DNA of 64,000 bases from JBEKCB01 sp052139675 (GCA_052139675.1 JBKQWE010000062.1:8682-72681), one strand, 5' to 3'; positions 35,481 through 43,648 are shown, counted from the stretch's first letter. Notes: generated from the letters alone by a model not told the origin. Program-made: numbers and translations.

Positions 35481-37052
35481 TCAACGGCTGTCGGAAGGCG
35501 CGGCGGGCCGCGCCGGCTCCGGCGCCGGTTCGGCGGCCTTATAGGCGGCCATGATCTCGCGCATGATGGTGGTCTTGTGGATGCCCCAGGCGCACGTCGA
35601 GACCGACCGCACGCGGCCGGTCTTCGGGTCCACGTAGGCGAATCCCGCCGGGCAGCGCTCCAGCCGGTCCGTCTCGAGCGTGGACCGGTCCTCGAACGGC
35701 AGGACGATCAACTGCAAGGCGCGCTGGATGTTGGTGTGGCGGCCGAGGACGATCCGGCTGCGGCCGCCGAAGAGCAGCTTGAGCGGCACCATCGCCCCGT
35801 GCCAGAGCTTGACCGGCCCGCGGCCTTTGAGGAGCCTTCCCAGGCGGGTGTACTTCAAGAAAATGCGGCCCATCGCGAGCGCTGCGCTCGACCACAGCCA
35901 GGCGTTGCGGAGCCGCAGCGCGGCGAGGGTCCGCCCGAAGGCGCCGGTCTGCAGCGCCTGCTCGCGCGCCGCCATTCGGCGCTCCGCGTCGAGGAGGTCG
36001 CGGCCCAACGCCACCGCGCTGGTGCGCAGGTAGTGGTTGAGCGGCAGGTAGCGCTTGCCGTCGGAGACGAGCAGGTACATGCTCTCGCAGTTCGGGTGCG
36101 CGCCCGCGAACGGCATCGGCTTGAGATGCAGATACTTCGACAGCACCCGGAGCTGGCCGAAGAACCCCGCCGGGACGAAATCCACGGACTCCTCCGGCCA
36201 GATGCGCGCCACGAGTTTCTCCACGTCCTCGCTCGTGATCCGCTCCGCCTCGAGGTCCAGCCGGTCGGGCGTCCAGTTGTGCGCCATGGGCATGAAATAG
36301 ATTCCGCGCACCTGTTCGCGCGCCTCATGGCAGAACTCGAACAGCTTCGGCAGGTCCTGGTCGTTGAACCCCTTCGCCACCAGCGACATCAGCGCCACCT
36401 TGGCGCCGCCGATGCGGCGGATGTTCTCCAGCGCCTGCAGTTTGAGCCCCAGCGCCTTTTCGCTGCCGCGGAGGACGCGGTACGTCTCCGGGTTGTCGTT
36501 GTCGTAGGCGATCAGGATCGTCGCGCGGCTCTCGATCAGCTTGCGGCAGTACGCCTCGTCCGCGAGCTTGATGCCGTTCGTGACCACGCGCGTCGGCAGG
36601 CCGTACGAGCGCGAGAGCCGGATGATCTCGAACAGGTCCTGGCGCACCGTGGGCTCGCCGCCGAAGAGCTGGACGGCGGGCTTCGGGTCGGCCTGGGAGT
36701 AGTGCTTGAAGATGCGGTCGAAATACTCCATCGGCGGGTCGAAGACGAAGCCCATGCTCGGCGTGTTGTTGATGCAGATCGGGCAGTTCAGGTTGCAGCG
36801 GTTGGTGACGTCGAGGAAGACCATGTTCGGCTGCTTGCCCCGGCCGCAATGCGTGCAGTCGAGCGCGCAGCCCTTGAAATCGTGGCCGAGGTCCAGCGAG
36901 CGCTTGGCGTTGTAGCGCGGGGCGTCGCCGGAGATCAGGCTTTCGGTCGGCCCGCAGGCCGGGCATTTCTTGACGAGAAAAATCTGGCCATCGCGTTCGA
37001 CGGGTTCGGCCGGCGCCAGCTTACCGCAGGCGCCGCAATATGCCTGGTTCAA
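35481..37052 (-). CDS. Radical SAM protein of the MJ0619/tetraether lipid synthase (Tes)-like family
   Basis: 523 residues. An N-terminal rubredoxin/zinc-type site (C6xxC9 ... C30xxC33) is followed by a CxxxCxxC cluster site (C62, C66, C69) and the radical SAM motif C86-x3-C90-x2-C93 in TNRCNLNCPIC. QLFGGEPTVRQDL and SLVAKGFNDQD follow. This cysteine layout and the motif order match MJ0619/Tes. The C-terminal third is family-divergent. TTG 37052, with GAGGG upstream, is chosen because a strong promoter (TTGGCG-17-TAAAAT) lies inside the longer frame. The reaction here is inferred only as radical chemistry on a lipid or other hydrophobic substrate. Confidence 0.78.
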   Translation of the reverse strand: MNQAYCGACGKLAPAEPVERDGQIFLVKKCPACGPTESLISGDAPRYNAKRSLDLGHDFKGCALDCTHCGRGKQPNMVFLDVTNRCNLNCPICINNTPSMGFVFDPPMEYFDRIFKHYSQADPKPAVQLFGGEPTVRQDLFEIIRLSRSYGLPTRVVTNGIKLADEAYCRKLIESRATILIAYDNDNPETYRVLRGSEKALGLKLQALENIRRIGGAKVALMSLVAKGFNDQDLPKLFEFCHEAREQVRGIYFMPMAHNWTPDRLDLEAERITSEDVEKLVARIWPEESVDFVPAGFFGQLRVLSKYLHLKPMPFAGAHPNCESMYLLVSDGKRYLPLNHYLRTSAVALGRDLLDAERRMAAREQALQTGAFGRTLAALRLRNAWLWSSAALAMGRIFLKYTRLGRLLKGRGPVKLWHGAMVPLKLLFGGRSRIVLGRHTNIQRALQLIVLPFEDRSTLETDRLERCPAGFAYVDPKTGRVRSVSTCAWGIHKTTIMREIMAAYKAAEPAPEPARPAAPSDSR

Positions 37053-37098
37053 TAGGGGACCCTCGTGGAGAACGGTTTCGCGCCACTCGAACGACCCT

Positions 37099-37127
37099 AT
37101 TTTAGCATAACCGGGCGAGCGCGCCAA
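37099..37127 (-). promoter_or_regulatory. Promoter of the Tes-like radical SAM gene
   Basis: Minus strand TTGGCG, 17 bp, TAAAAT. It lies about 47 bp upstream of the TTG start and within what would otherwise be an N-terminal extension. Confidence 0.65.
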
Positions 37128-37166
37128 CGGAGCGTCGCCCTCGTCGCGCAAACCCGCGATTCCGAC

Positions 37167-37194
37167 TTGCCAAATCATCTCAGGAGCGTATGAT
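37167..37194 (+). promoter_or_regulatory. Promoter of the secreted-protein gene at 37265
   Basis: TTGCCA, 16 bp, TATGAT, about 70 bp upstream of the AGGAGG-preceded ATG. Confidence 0.5.
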
Positions 37195-37264
37195 ACTGTC
37201 ATGCCGCAAGAAGTGTCTTGGAGTCCTTCGTGTCGCCGAGTTGAACTCAAACAGGAGGCTGGTG

Positions 37265-38155
37265 ATGAGAGGTCGTCCTTCCGCAATCCGGTCAGCCGCG
37301 GCATGCGCGGCGATTCTCGGCGCGGCGCTTGCGGTCCTGTTCGGCGGAGCGCGATGTGCCCGCGCACAGGCGGCCGCCGAGCCGAAGGTCCAAGTCTGCG
37401 GCGTCCGCGTCGTCGGGGCGGGATACGAGACCGACGACGAAGTCCTGCGCGCGTTCCGCTGGCGGAAGGGCACGACCGTGGCATTGCTGGTGACGGTCCC
37501 CGACGGCGGGATCATCTCGGTGAACCGGGACGAGACGAAAGTCGCCAAAATGACCGATGACCGGGGAACGGACCTGACGGTCTCGTCGAAAGGGATCACG
37601 CGCGAGGCGCAGGTAGGCAGGGGCATTCAGGTCAGCGCCGACGGCAAGAGCTGCATCATCGAGGTCGCCGGCCAGGAAGTTCCCGCCGCGGGCGCCACGA
37701 CCATCGCGGTCGCCGGGACGCTCAGCCTCAAGTGCGGCGGCAAGAAGGAGGCCGGCCGGCAGGCGAAGGTGGATCTCAAGCCGGGCACGGAGTTCAGCGC
37801 CGGCGGGATGAGCTTCACCGTCTTGAAGGCCGGCAATGTGCCGAGGGCTTTCGAGCTGCCGAAGTCGGACGAGGCCGCGCCCAACACGCTGCCCGTATTC
37901 GAGGTGGCGCTGCAGACCAAGCAGGACTGGTCGGACATCGCGAGCGTCACGTTCCTGGACGCGGACGGCAAGGACCTCGGCGCCAAGCCCGGCCCGATCG
38001 CCGCGGCGACCGCCGGTGGAAAAGTGCTGACCGCGGCGAAGTCCTTCATGCTGCCGCAGCAGGTGGACTCGGCCACGATCGTGATCACGTGCTGGGAGGA
38101 ATTCAAGGACATCGAAGTGCCGTTCGATATCCAGGCGACGGTGGGGATTCCCTGA
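37265..38155 (+). CDS. Secreted protein of unknown function
   Basis: 296 residues. A signal peptide (residues about 8-35, ending ARCARAQA) precedes a beta-rich mature part with no recognised domain. AGGAGG lies 7 bp before the ATG, which decides against an upstream ATG at 37190. Three spaced segments resemble Ig-like or C2-like beta sandwiches (VALLVTVPDGGIISVN, TTIAVAGTLSLKCGG, ATIVITCWEEFKDIEVPF). Probably periplasmic or surface-exposed. A short perfect palindrome (38169-38186) and the 26-codon gene follow in the same direction. Confidence 0.65.
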   Translation: MRGRPSAIRSAAACAAILGAALAVLFGGARCARAQAAAEPKVQVCGVRVVGAGYETDDEVLRAFRWRKGTTVALLVTVPDGGIISVNRDETKVAKMTDDRGTDLTVSSKGITREAQVGRGIQVSADGKSCIIEVAGQEVPAAGATTIAVAGTLSLKCGGKKEAGRQAKVDLKPGTEFSAGGMSFTVLKAGNVPRAFELPKSDEAAPNTLPVFEVALQTKQDWSDIASVTFLDADGKDLGAKPGPIAAATAGGKVLTAAKSFMLPQQVDSATIVITCWEEFKDIEVPFDIQATVGIP

Positions 38156-38168
38156 CGGAATTCCAGAG

Positions 38169-38186
38169 CGCGCAGTGTACTGCGCG
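38169..38186. repeat. Short perfect palindrome CGCGCAGT-GT-ACTGCGCG
   Basis: Eight-base arms around GT, between the secreted-protein gene and the small membrane peptide gene. It could act as an intercistronic hairpin. Confidence 0.5.
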
Positions 38187-38205
38187 TGATTTGGAGGAGG
38201 CGCCC

Positions 38206-38286
38206 GTGATCATATTCATTGCTCTCGCGCTCGCCGGTTTCATCCTCGTCGCGGAAGGATTCCTGCCTGACCAGGTCAAAGCCTGA
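38206..38286 (+). CDS. 26-residue membrane peptide coupled to the epimerase gene
   Basis: Translated from GTG, the peptide is MIIFIALALAGFILVAEGFL followed by PDQVKA. It is one hydrophobic helix with a short charged tail. GGAGGAGG lies 5 bp before the GTG, and its TGA overlaps the next ATG (TGATG), a classic translational-coupling arrangement. It is either a real small membrane protein or a leader peptide for the downstream gene. Too short for family assignment. Confidence 0.6.
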   Translation: MIIFIALALAGFILVAEGFLPDQVKA

Positions 38287-39239
38287 TGTCCGGGCCGGAG
38301 CTTCACGTCGTCACGGGCGCATTCGGGTATTGCGGCCGGTACATCGCCGCGCGGCTGCTGGAGGCGGGCTGCCGCGTGCGGACGCTGACGAACTCGCCGG
38401 ACCGGCCCAACCCGTTCGGCGGGAAGGTCGAGGCGCACCCGTTCAATTTCGACCAGCCTGGCAAACTCGTTGAGTCGCTGCGCGGCGCTTCGGTGCTCTA
38501 CAACACCTACTGGGTGCGCTTCAATCACGGCGAGTTCGGTTTCTCCGATGCCGTGCGGAACAGCCTGCGGCTCTTCGAGGCGGCCCGCGCCGCCGGAGTC
38601 CGGCGCGTGGTCCACGTCAGCATCACGAACCCTTCCGAGGACTCGCCGCTGGAATATTTCCGGGGCAAGGCGCGGCTGGAACGCGCGCTGCGCGAATCGG
38701 GCCTGTCTCACGCCATCCTGCGGCCCGCCGTCCTCTTCGGCGGCGAGGACATCCTGGTCAACAACATCGCCTGGGCGCTGCGCCGGTTTCCCGTGTACGC
38801 GGTGTTCGGCGACGGCCAGTATCGCCTGCAGCCGATCCACGTCGAGGACTTCGCCGAGCAGGCGGTCGCGGCGGGGCGCGGGAACTCGAATGTGATCGTC
38901 AACGCCATCGGCCCGGAGACGTTCACCTATCGCGGCCTGGTCGGAGAGATCGGCCGGGCGATCGGCAAGCCGCGGCGCATCGTCTCGCTTCCGCCCTCCG
39001 TCGCGTATGCGGCCACCTGGCTGACCGGCAAGATCGTTCACGACGTCATCATCACCCGCGAGGAAATCAAGGGCCTGATGGCCGGCCTCTTATGTGCCGA
39101 TTCTCCGCCGCTCGGCAAGATCAGATTGTCCGCCTGGGCGCGGGAGCACGCGGACAGTCTCGGCGAGCATTACGCCAGCGAACTCGCCCGGCGATTCGAC
39201 CGGCGCCGCGCGTATCTCCCTCAGACACGTTCAGCGTAG
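38286..39239 (+). CDS. NAD(P)-binding epimerase/NmrA-like short-chain dehydrogenase family protein
   Basis: 317 residues with an N-terminal Rossmann motif (VVTGAFGYCGRYIAARLL). The NDUFA9/NmrA-type sequence follows: VVHVSITNPSEDSPLEYFRGKARLERALRESG has the Tyr/Lys region weakly conserved, and ILRPAVLFGGEDILVNNIAW and QPIHVEDFAE come later. Such atypical SDRs often bind NAD(P) and act as chaperones or quinone/sugar-nucleotide reductases. Its start overlaps the stop of the 26-residue peptide. Substrate unknown. Confidence 0.82.
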   Translation: MSGPELHVVTGAFGYCGRYIAARLLEAGCRVRTLTNSPDRPNPFGGKVEAHPFNFDQPGKLVESLRGASVLYNTYWVRFNHGEFGFSDAVRNSLRLFEAARAAGVRRVVHVSITNPSEDSPLEYFRGKARLERALRESGLSHAILRPAVLFGGEDILVNNIAWALRRFPVYAVFGDGQYRLQPIHVEDFAEQAVAAGRGNSNVIVNAIGPETFTYRGLVGEIGRAIGKPRRIVSLPPSVAYAATWLTGKIVHDVIITREEIKGLMAGLLCADSPPLGKIRLSAWAREHADSLGEHYASELARRFDRRRAYLPQTRSA

Positions 39240-39253
39240 CCTGCATCCTTCTG

Positions 39254-39283
39254 TTGACAAAAACGATTTTGCGCCGCTATGCT
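39254..39283 (+). promoter_or_regulatory. Promoter of the phosphoesterase-PHP gene
   Basis: Consensus TTGACA, 18 bp, TATGCT. The predicted transcription start near 39290 is downstream of the ATG at 39286, which supports the TTG start at 39322. Confidence 0.7.
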
Positions 39284-39321
39284 CCATGGCGGCGCGTCCA
39301 CTCCAAAGAAAGGAAGAGCGT

Positions 39322-40827
39322 TTGTCCGAGCCGCTCACGATTCTGGCTATGACGGACCTGCACTACCTGCGCCGGCTGCGCGAGGACCGGCCGGAGCCTT
39401 CGCGCGTCTATCGGCTGGCGCTGGAATGGACCGTCCGCGCGATTCGGGAAGCCTGCCGCGCGAGCGCGCCCGACGTGATCGTGATCCTCGGCGACCTGCT
39501 GGAGGACGGCGCCTCGCCCGCCGCCGAGTCGGACGCGGCGGAGTTGGCCGCGGCCGTGCGCGAGGCCGGGCTGCCGGTCATCGTCGCGCCCGGGAACCAC
39601 GACCCGGAGGCCGCGCGGCTGCTGCGGCTGTTCGGCGACCGCGCCGGCGTCCACCGGATCAAAGGATATACCCTCTACAGTTTCACCGATCCCTACGCCG
39701 CCGATAACACCTGCACGCGCCCGCGCGAATCCATCGAGCAGTTCGCCGCCGAGCCCTCCTCCGGCCCGGTGATCGCGATCCAGCACAGCCCGATCTATCC
39801 TCCCGTGGACTCGACCGCATATCCCTACATGCCGGCGAATGTCCCTGAGATCATGGAATCATACCGGCGGAAAAACGTGCTGCTCTCGCTCAGCGGACAC
39901 TTCCACGCGGGCCAGCCGCCGGCGCAAAAGGACGGAACGACGTACCTGACCTGCGCGTCGCTGGTCGAAGCGCCGTTTCCGTTTCAACTCATCCGGGTGC
40001 AGGGGCGCGAGGTGCGGATCGAGCGCCGGCAGCTTCAATTCGAGCCGCTGCGCGAGCTGACCGACGGGCATGTGCACACGCACTTCGGCTATTGCGCGGT
40101 GGACGTGCATCCGATTCCTGTGCGCGAGCGGATCGAGCTGCTCGGGCTGAAAGGCGTCGCGTGCGTGGAGCACGCGGGACAGCTTTACCTTCCCGCGGAC
40201 GACTTCTGGCATCGCGTGCACGTCGAGAACCCGGCCGCGATCCCGCAGGCGCGGAAGCTCCGGCGGGACCGCATGGCCGCGTTCCGGTCGGCCATGGCTC
40301 AGTTCCGCTCGCCAACGCTGGCGGTCGGCCTCGAGGTCGAATGCGACCGCGACGGCAAGCTGAACCTGCTCGAGGAGGACCGCGCCGGCTGGGACGTGCT
40401 GCTGGGCGCGCTTCACTGGCTGCCCTCGAATCTTCCCTCCAAGACGCCTGCCAAGTTCGCCGCCTCGTTCATGACCGTCACCGAGCAACTGGTCTCGCAG
40501 GGCATCCACGTCCTCGCGCACCCGTTCCGCATTTTCCTGCAGCAGCACATCCCGGTGCCGGCGGAGCTCCACCAGCCGCTCGCGCGCCTGCTTAAGGAGC
40601 ATCGCGTGGCCGCCGAACTGAATTTCCATTTGAATGAACCGGCCCCGGAGTTCTTCAGGGTCTGCCGCGAGGAAGGAACCCGGATCGTCATGGGCAGCGA
40701 CGCCCACTACCTGCGCGAGGTCGGCGACCTGCAGCCGCACCTTCGGCTGCTGCGGCAAATCGGCGCCATTCCGGCAGGAAGCAGGGAGGATGCCTATGTC
40801 TCAGGCAGACAGCAGACCGGTCTATGA
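39322..40827 (+). CDS. Fusion of a calcineurin-like metallophosphoesterase and a PHP domain
   Basis: 501 residues. The N-terminal half has the metallophosphoesterase set AMTDLHYL (DxH), VILGDLLED, APGNHD, AIQHSP and LSGHFHAG. From about residue 255 a PHP-type hydrolase begins with GHVHTHFGYC, ACVEHAG, VGLEVECD, VLLGALHW, VLAHPFRI and MGSDAHYL, covering the PHP metal ligands. Both halves look catalytically complete. TTG 39322 with GGAAG upstream is chosen because the promoter excludes earlier starts. The pairing suggests two-step phosphate removal from a small molecule or nucleic acid. It overlaps ogt by 32 bp. Confidence 0.83.
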   Translation: MSEPLTILAMTDLHYLRRLREDRPEPSRVYRLALEWTVRAIREACRASAPDVIVILGDLLEDGASPAAESDAAELAAAVREAGLPVIVAPGNHDPEAARLLRLFGDRAGVHRIKGYTLYSFTDPYAADNTCTRPRESIEQFAAEPSSGPVIAIQHSPIYPPVDSTAYPYMPANVPEIMESYRRKNVLLSLSGHFHAGQPPAQKDGTTYLTCASLVEAPFPFQLIRVQGREVRIERRQLQFEPLRELTDGHVHTHFGYCAVDVHPIPVRERIELLGLKGVACVEHAGQLYLPADDFWHRVHVENPAAIPQARKLRRDRMAAFRSAMAQFRSPTLAVGLEVECDRDGKLNLLEEDRAGWDVLLGALHWLPSNLPSKTPAKFAASFMTVTEQLVSQGIHVLAHPFRIFLQQHIPVPAELHQPLARLLKEHRVAAELNFHLNEPAPEFFRVCREEGTRIVMGSDAHYLREVGDLQPHLRLLRQIGAIPAGSREDAYVSGRQQTGL

Positions 40828-41377
40828 TGTCTTTCACGTTTCGCTCGGCTGGTGCGCCGGCGCGCGCAGCGGGAAGGGCGTCTGCGCGTTCGTGCTGCCG
40901 GTTCGGAGAGCGCAAGTCGCCGAGGAAGAAATCCTGGCGATGACCGCCCGCTCGCTCCGGCCGGGCGCAGCCGCGCCGCGGCGCGCTACTTCGGAGTTGC
41001 GGCGGCTGGCAGAGGCGGCCGCGCGGTATTTCGACGGCGAGACCGTCCGTTTCGAGGAGTTTCCGGTGGACCTCTCTTCCGGCACGTCCTTTCAGCAGCG
41101 CGTCTGGGGCATGATCGGGCGAATCCCGCGCGGGCAGGTTCGGACTTACCGGTGGATCGGCGTGGAGATCGGCCGGCCGGAAGCCGCCCGCGCGATCGGC
41201 GGGGCGGTCGGGGCAAACCCGATCCCGCTGCTCATCCCGTGCCACCGGGTCGTCGGGTCCGACGGCTCGCTCGTCGGCTTCTCGGCGGCAGGCGGGATCG
41301 GCCTCAAGGTGAAAATGCTCGGTCTCGAGAAGGTCCGCATGCGCCGGGCCGGAACCGAATGGCGCGTGACGGCGTGA
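40796..41377 (+). CDS. ogt: Methylated-DNA-[protein]-cysteine S-methyltransferase
   Basis: 193 residues. The C-terminal half carries the Ada/Ogt domain: FQQRVWGMIGRIPRGQVRTY, the helix-turn-helix ARAIGGAVGANP and the active site PCHRVVGSDGSLVGF, whose Cys accepts the alkyl group from O6-alkylguanine. The first 90 residues are a poorly conserved N-terminal domain. GGGAGG precedes ATG 40796; an ATG six bases earlier lies on top of the ribosome-binding site. The overlap with the phosphoesterase-PHP gene indicates cotranscription. It is a suicide repair protein. Confidence 0.93.
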   Translation: MSQADSRPVYDVFHVSLGWCAGARSGKGVCAFVLPVRRAQVAEEEILAMTARSLRPGAAAPRRATSELRRLAEAAARYFDGETVRFEEFPVDLSSGTSFQQRVWGMIGRIPRGQVRTYRWIGVEIGRPEAARAIGGAVGANPIPLLIPCHRVVGSDGSLVGFSAAGGIGLKVKMLGLEKVRMRRAGTEWRVTA

Positions 41378-41383
41378 GTCCCT

Positions 41384-42787
41384 TCACACGCCCGTCCCCT
41401 TCAGCACCGCCGGGATCGTCTGCAGCGCGATCTTGAAATCCAGCCAGAGCGACCAGTGGTCAATGTAGTCGAGGTCGTACTCCATCCACTTCTCGAAGGT
41501 GGCGCGGTTGCGGTCGGTCACCTGCCAGATGCAGGTGAGGCCGGGCCGCATGGAGAGCCGCCGGCGCTGCCAGCGCTCGTACTTCTGCACCTCGCTCGGG
41601 AGCGGCGGCCGCGGGCCGATGAGGCTCATGTCGCCCTTGAGCACGTTCCAAAGCTGCGGCAGTTCGTCGAGGCTGTAGCGCCGGAGGACGCGCCCGAAGG
41701 GCGTGATGCGCGGGTCGTGGCGCATCTTGAAGACGGGGCCGCCCATCTCGTTGGCCGCCGCCAGTTCCGCGCGCCGCTGCTCGGCGTCGGCGACCATGGA
41801 CCGGAACTTGTACAGGGTGAACTCGCGCCCGTACAGGCCGCTCCGGCGCTGCTTGAAAAGGACCGGGCCCGGCGAGGTCAGCTTGACGATCGCCGCGAAG
41901 ACGAGCATCGGGACCCCGAGCAGGACCAGCAGCGCAATGCTCCCGAGCAGGTCCGCCGCGCGCTTGATGCCCAGCGCGACCGGGTTGTACGGCGCCGTGG
42001 TGAAGGTCAGCATGCGGATGCCGCTGAACGCCTCGAGGTGCGGCCGGCTCGGCCCCGCGGCGAAGAAGCGCGACGGGATGTGGATGCTGACGCCGACCTC
42101 TTCGCAGGCGTGGATCACGCGCTGGACGGCAGCCAGGTCGCCGCCGGTGTCCGCGATGACCACGTCGTCCACCGCGCGCTCGTCGAGGATTTTCGGAAGA
42201 TCGGAAATCATGCCGACGCATTCCGGGGTCATGGTCTCCGGCGACGGCGCGACGTGGCCGGCGAACTCCAGCCCCCAGCCGGCGCGGCGCACCGTCTCGC
42301 CGAATTCCCGCGCGGCTTCTCCGACGCCGACGACGAGCACGCGCCGCAGCGCGCCCGTGGCCCCGTAGAAGCGCGACGCGGCCTTGAGCGCCGCGACGCG
42401 GCCGGCGATGAGCAGCGCGATGTTGCCGACCAGGAACGCGCCGACCACGCGGCGGCTGAAGAGAGGCTCTTTGGAGAAGAACGCCGCCGCGCCGATGGAG
42501 AGCGCGCCGACGGCCAGCGGCGCCGCCATCCGCAGGAGGCTGTCGCGCGCCTGCTCGATCGGCGAGAGGTCATAGCAACCGAAGAACCCGAACAGCACCC
42601 ACCAGAGCGGAACGCTGATGATGAGGACCCAGAGATATTGGGAAATCGGGAGGACGGCCTTCAGGCCAAGCCAGCGCTCAGGGAGAAAACCGGCGCCGTA
42701 GTAGGTGCCGAAGAAGGCGGCCACCGTCGCGGCGGCGTCCGCAACGGCGATGGCGGCTTGAAGGGCGCGTGTGCGCTGTCGAAGCAT
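41384..42787 (-). CDS. Polyprenyl-phosphate glycosylphosphotransferase (WbaP/CpsE-type)
   Basis: 467 residues. Four N-terminal membrane helices and a CoA-binding-like domain (VLVVGVGEAAREFGE) precede a re-entrant helix and the catalytic PGT domain. That domain has FKQRRSGLYGREFTLYKFRSM, FGRVLRRYSLDELPQLWNVLKGDMSLIGPRPPLP and RPGLTCIWQV. It transfers a sugar-1-phosphate to undecaprenyl phosphate, the first step of exopolysaccharide or O-unit synthesis. ATG 42787 has GAGG 7 bp upstream. It follows the TPR lipoprotein gene after 22 bp, so the pair is an operon. No other polysaccharide genes are adjacent. Confidence 0.93.
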   Translation of the reverse strand: MLRQRTRALQAAIAVADAAATVAAFFGTYYGAGFLPERWLGLKAVLPISQYLWVLIISVPLWWVLFGFFGCYDLSPIEQARDSLLRMAAPLAVGALSIGAAAFFSKEPLFSRRVVGAFLVGNIALLIAGRVAALKAASRFYGATGALRRVLVVGVGEAAREFGETVRRAGWGLEFAGHVAPSPETMTPECVGMISDLPKILDERAVDDVVIADTGGDLAAVQRVIHACEEVGVSIHIPSRFFAAGPSRPHLEAFSGIRMLTFTTAPYNPVALGIKRAADLLGSIALLVLLGVPMLVFAAIVKLTSPGPVLFKQRRSGLYGREFTLYKFRSMVADAEQRRAELAAANEMGGPVFKMRHDPRITPFGRVLRRYSLDELPQLWNVLKGDMSLIGPRPPLPSEVQKYERWQRRRLSMRPGLTCIWQVTDRNRATFEKWMEYDLDYIDHWSLWLDFKIALQTIPAVLKGTGV

Positions 42788-42809
42788 TGCTGGCCTCGCC
42801 GGCGGTCGG

Positions 42810-43472
42810 TCAACGCGGGGTGCCCGGCGTTTCAGACAGTTGATCCAGGAGTTCGCGGGCACGTAGCACCAACACCCGGTCTTTTGATTTTTGCGCAACG
42901 TACTGGAGATCGGAGATCGCGCGATCGTTCCGCTTGAGCGTCATGTTGGCGTAGGCGCGCTCCAGGTACGCGGCATACGCGTTCGGGTCCATTTGCAGGG
43001 TCTGCGTGAAGTCCTCGATCGCTTTCTTCGTCATGCCGGCCTCGGCGTAGGTCCGGCCGCGCGCCAGGTAGAGCATCGGCGCTTTCGGGGCCAGCCTGAT
43101 GGCCTGGTTCAGGTCCGCCAGCGAGCCTTCGGTGTCCTTCAATTGCCGGTGCAGCAGCCCGCGGCCCAGGTAGGCGCTGAAATTGTCCGGCTCGAGCCGG
43201 ATCGCCAGGTCGAAGTCCTTCATGGCTTCGTCCGTGTCGTTGAGCTTGGCCTTCACCATCCCTCGGCGCGCCAGGGCGCTTCCGTTCTCGGGGTCCAGCG
43301 TCAGCGCCTGGTTGAGTTGGTTCAGCGCGCCCTGATAGTCACCCTGTTTTTCCTGCTCCGTCGCCTGGGACAGGCATTTCTTGACGGCTTGCTCTCTCGA
43401 ACTCGACAGGACGCAGCCGGACGCCAGAAGCAGCGGCAACGCGCACAGGAGAAGGCGGCTCATTTTTCTCAT
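42810..43472 (-). CDS. TPR-repeat lipoprotein
   Basis: 220 residues. The signal peptide ends in the lipobox LLASGC with Cys at residue 20. Five TPR units follow (GDYQGALNQLNQALTLDPEN, AMKDFDLAIRLEPDN and similar). It is likely anchored to the inner leaflet of the outer membrane, or to the inner membrane, as an assembly scaffold. GAGG lies 8 bp before the ATG. Its promoter (ATGACC-17-TATAAT) sits between two perfect palindromes, one of which is in the mRNA leader. Cotranscribed with the glycosylphosphotransferase, so a role in polysaccharide export is plausible. Confidence 0.85.
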   Translation of the reverse strand: MRKMSRLLLCALPLLLASGCVLSSSREQAVKKCLSQATEQEKQGDYQGALNQLNQALTLDPENGSALARRGMVKAKLNDTDEAMKDFDLAIRLEPDNFSAYLGRGLLHRQLKDTEGSLADLNQAIRLAPKAPMLYLARGRTYAEAGMTKKAIEDFTQTLQMDPNAYAAYLERAYANMTLKRNDRAISDLQYVAQKSKDRVLVLRARELLDQLSETPGTPR

Positions 43473-43502
43473 CTCATGATCCTCTTTTCGACCAAGTGTT
43501 TG

Positions 43503-43534
43503 GTTGCGTAAATTGGCGTACCAATTTACGCAAC
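43503..43534. repeat. Perfect palindrome in the TPR lipoprotein leader
   Basis: GTTGCGTAAATTGG and CCAATTTACGCAAC flank CGTA. Pairing continues outward through GTGTTT/AAACAC with one mismatch. It would form a very stable hairpin about 30 nt upstream of the start codon. Confidence 0.8.
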
Positions 43535-43563
43535 TAAACACGGCCCAACGGAACCTATAACTC

Positions 43564-43592
43564 ATTATAACGACGCGGCTTATCGCGGTCAT
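43564..43592 (-). promoter_or_regulatory. Promoter of the TPR lipoprotein-glycosylphosphotransferase operon
   Basis: Minus strand ATGACC, 17 bp, perfect TATAAT, lying between two palindromes. Confidence 0.6.
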
Positions 43593-43634
43593 GCTTCCCT
43601 GCGGAAATAGGACGCCTATTTCCGCAGGGAAGCA
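43592..43634. repeat. 20-bp-arm perfect palindrome
   Basis: TGCTTCCCTGCGGAAATAGG and its exact reverse complement flank ACG. It lies just upstream of the -35 box and 15 bp downstream of the MocA oxidoreductase stop region. It is not followed by a T tract on either strand. Confidence 0.85.
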
Positions 43635-43648
43635 CTGGCCTCCGCCGC

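Noticed and set aside
43592..43634. Intrinsic terminator of the MocA-type gene or lipoprotein operon
   Set aside because: Very stable stem but no T tract on either strand, and it lies upstream of a promoter; kept as a repeat.
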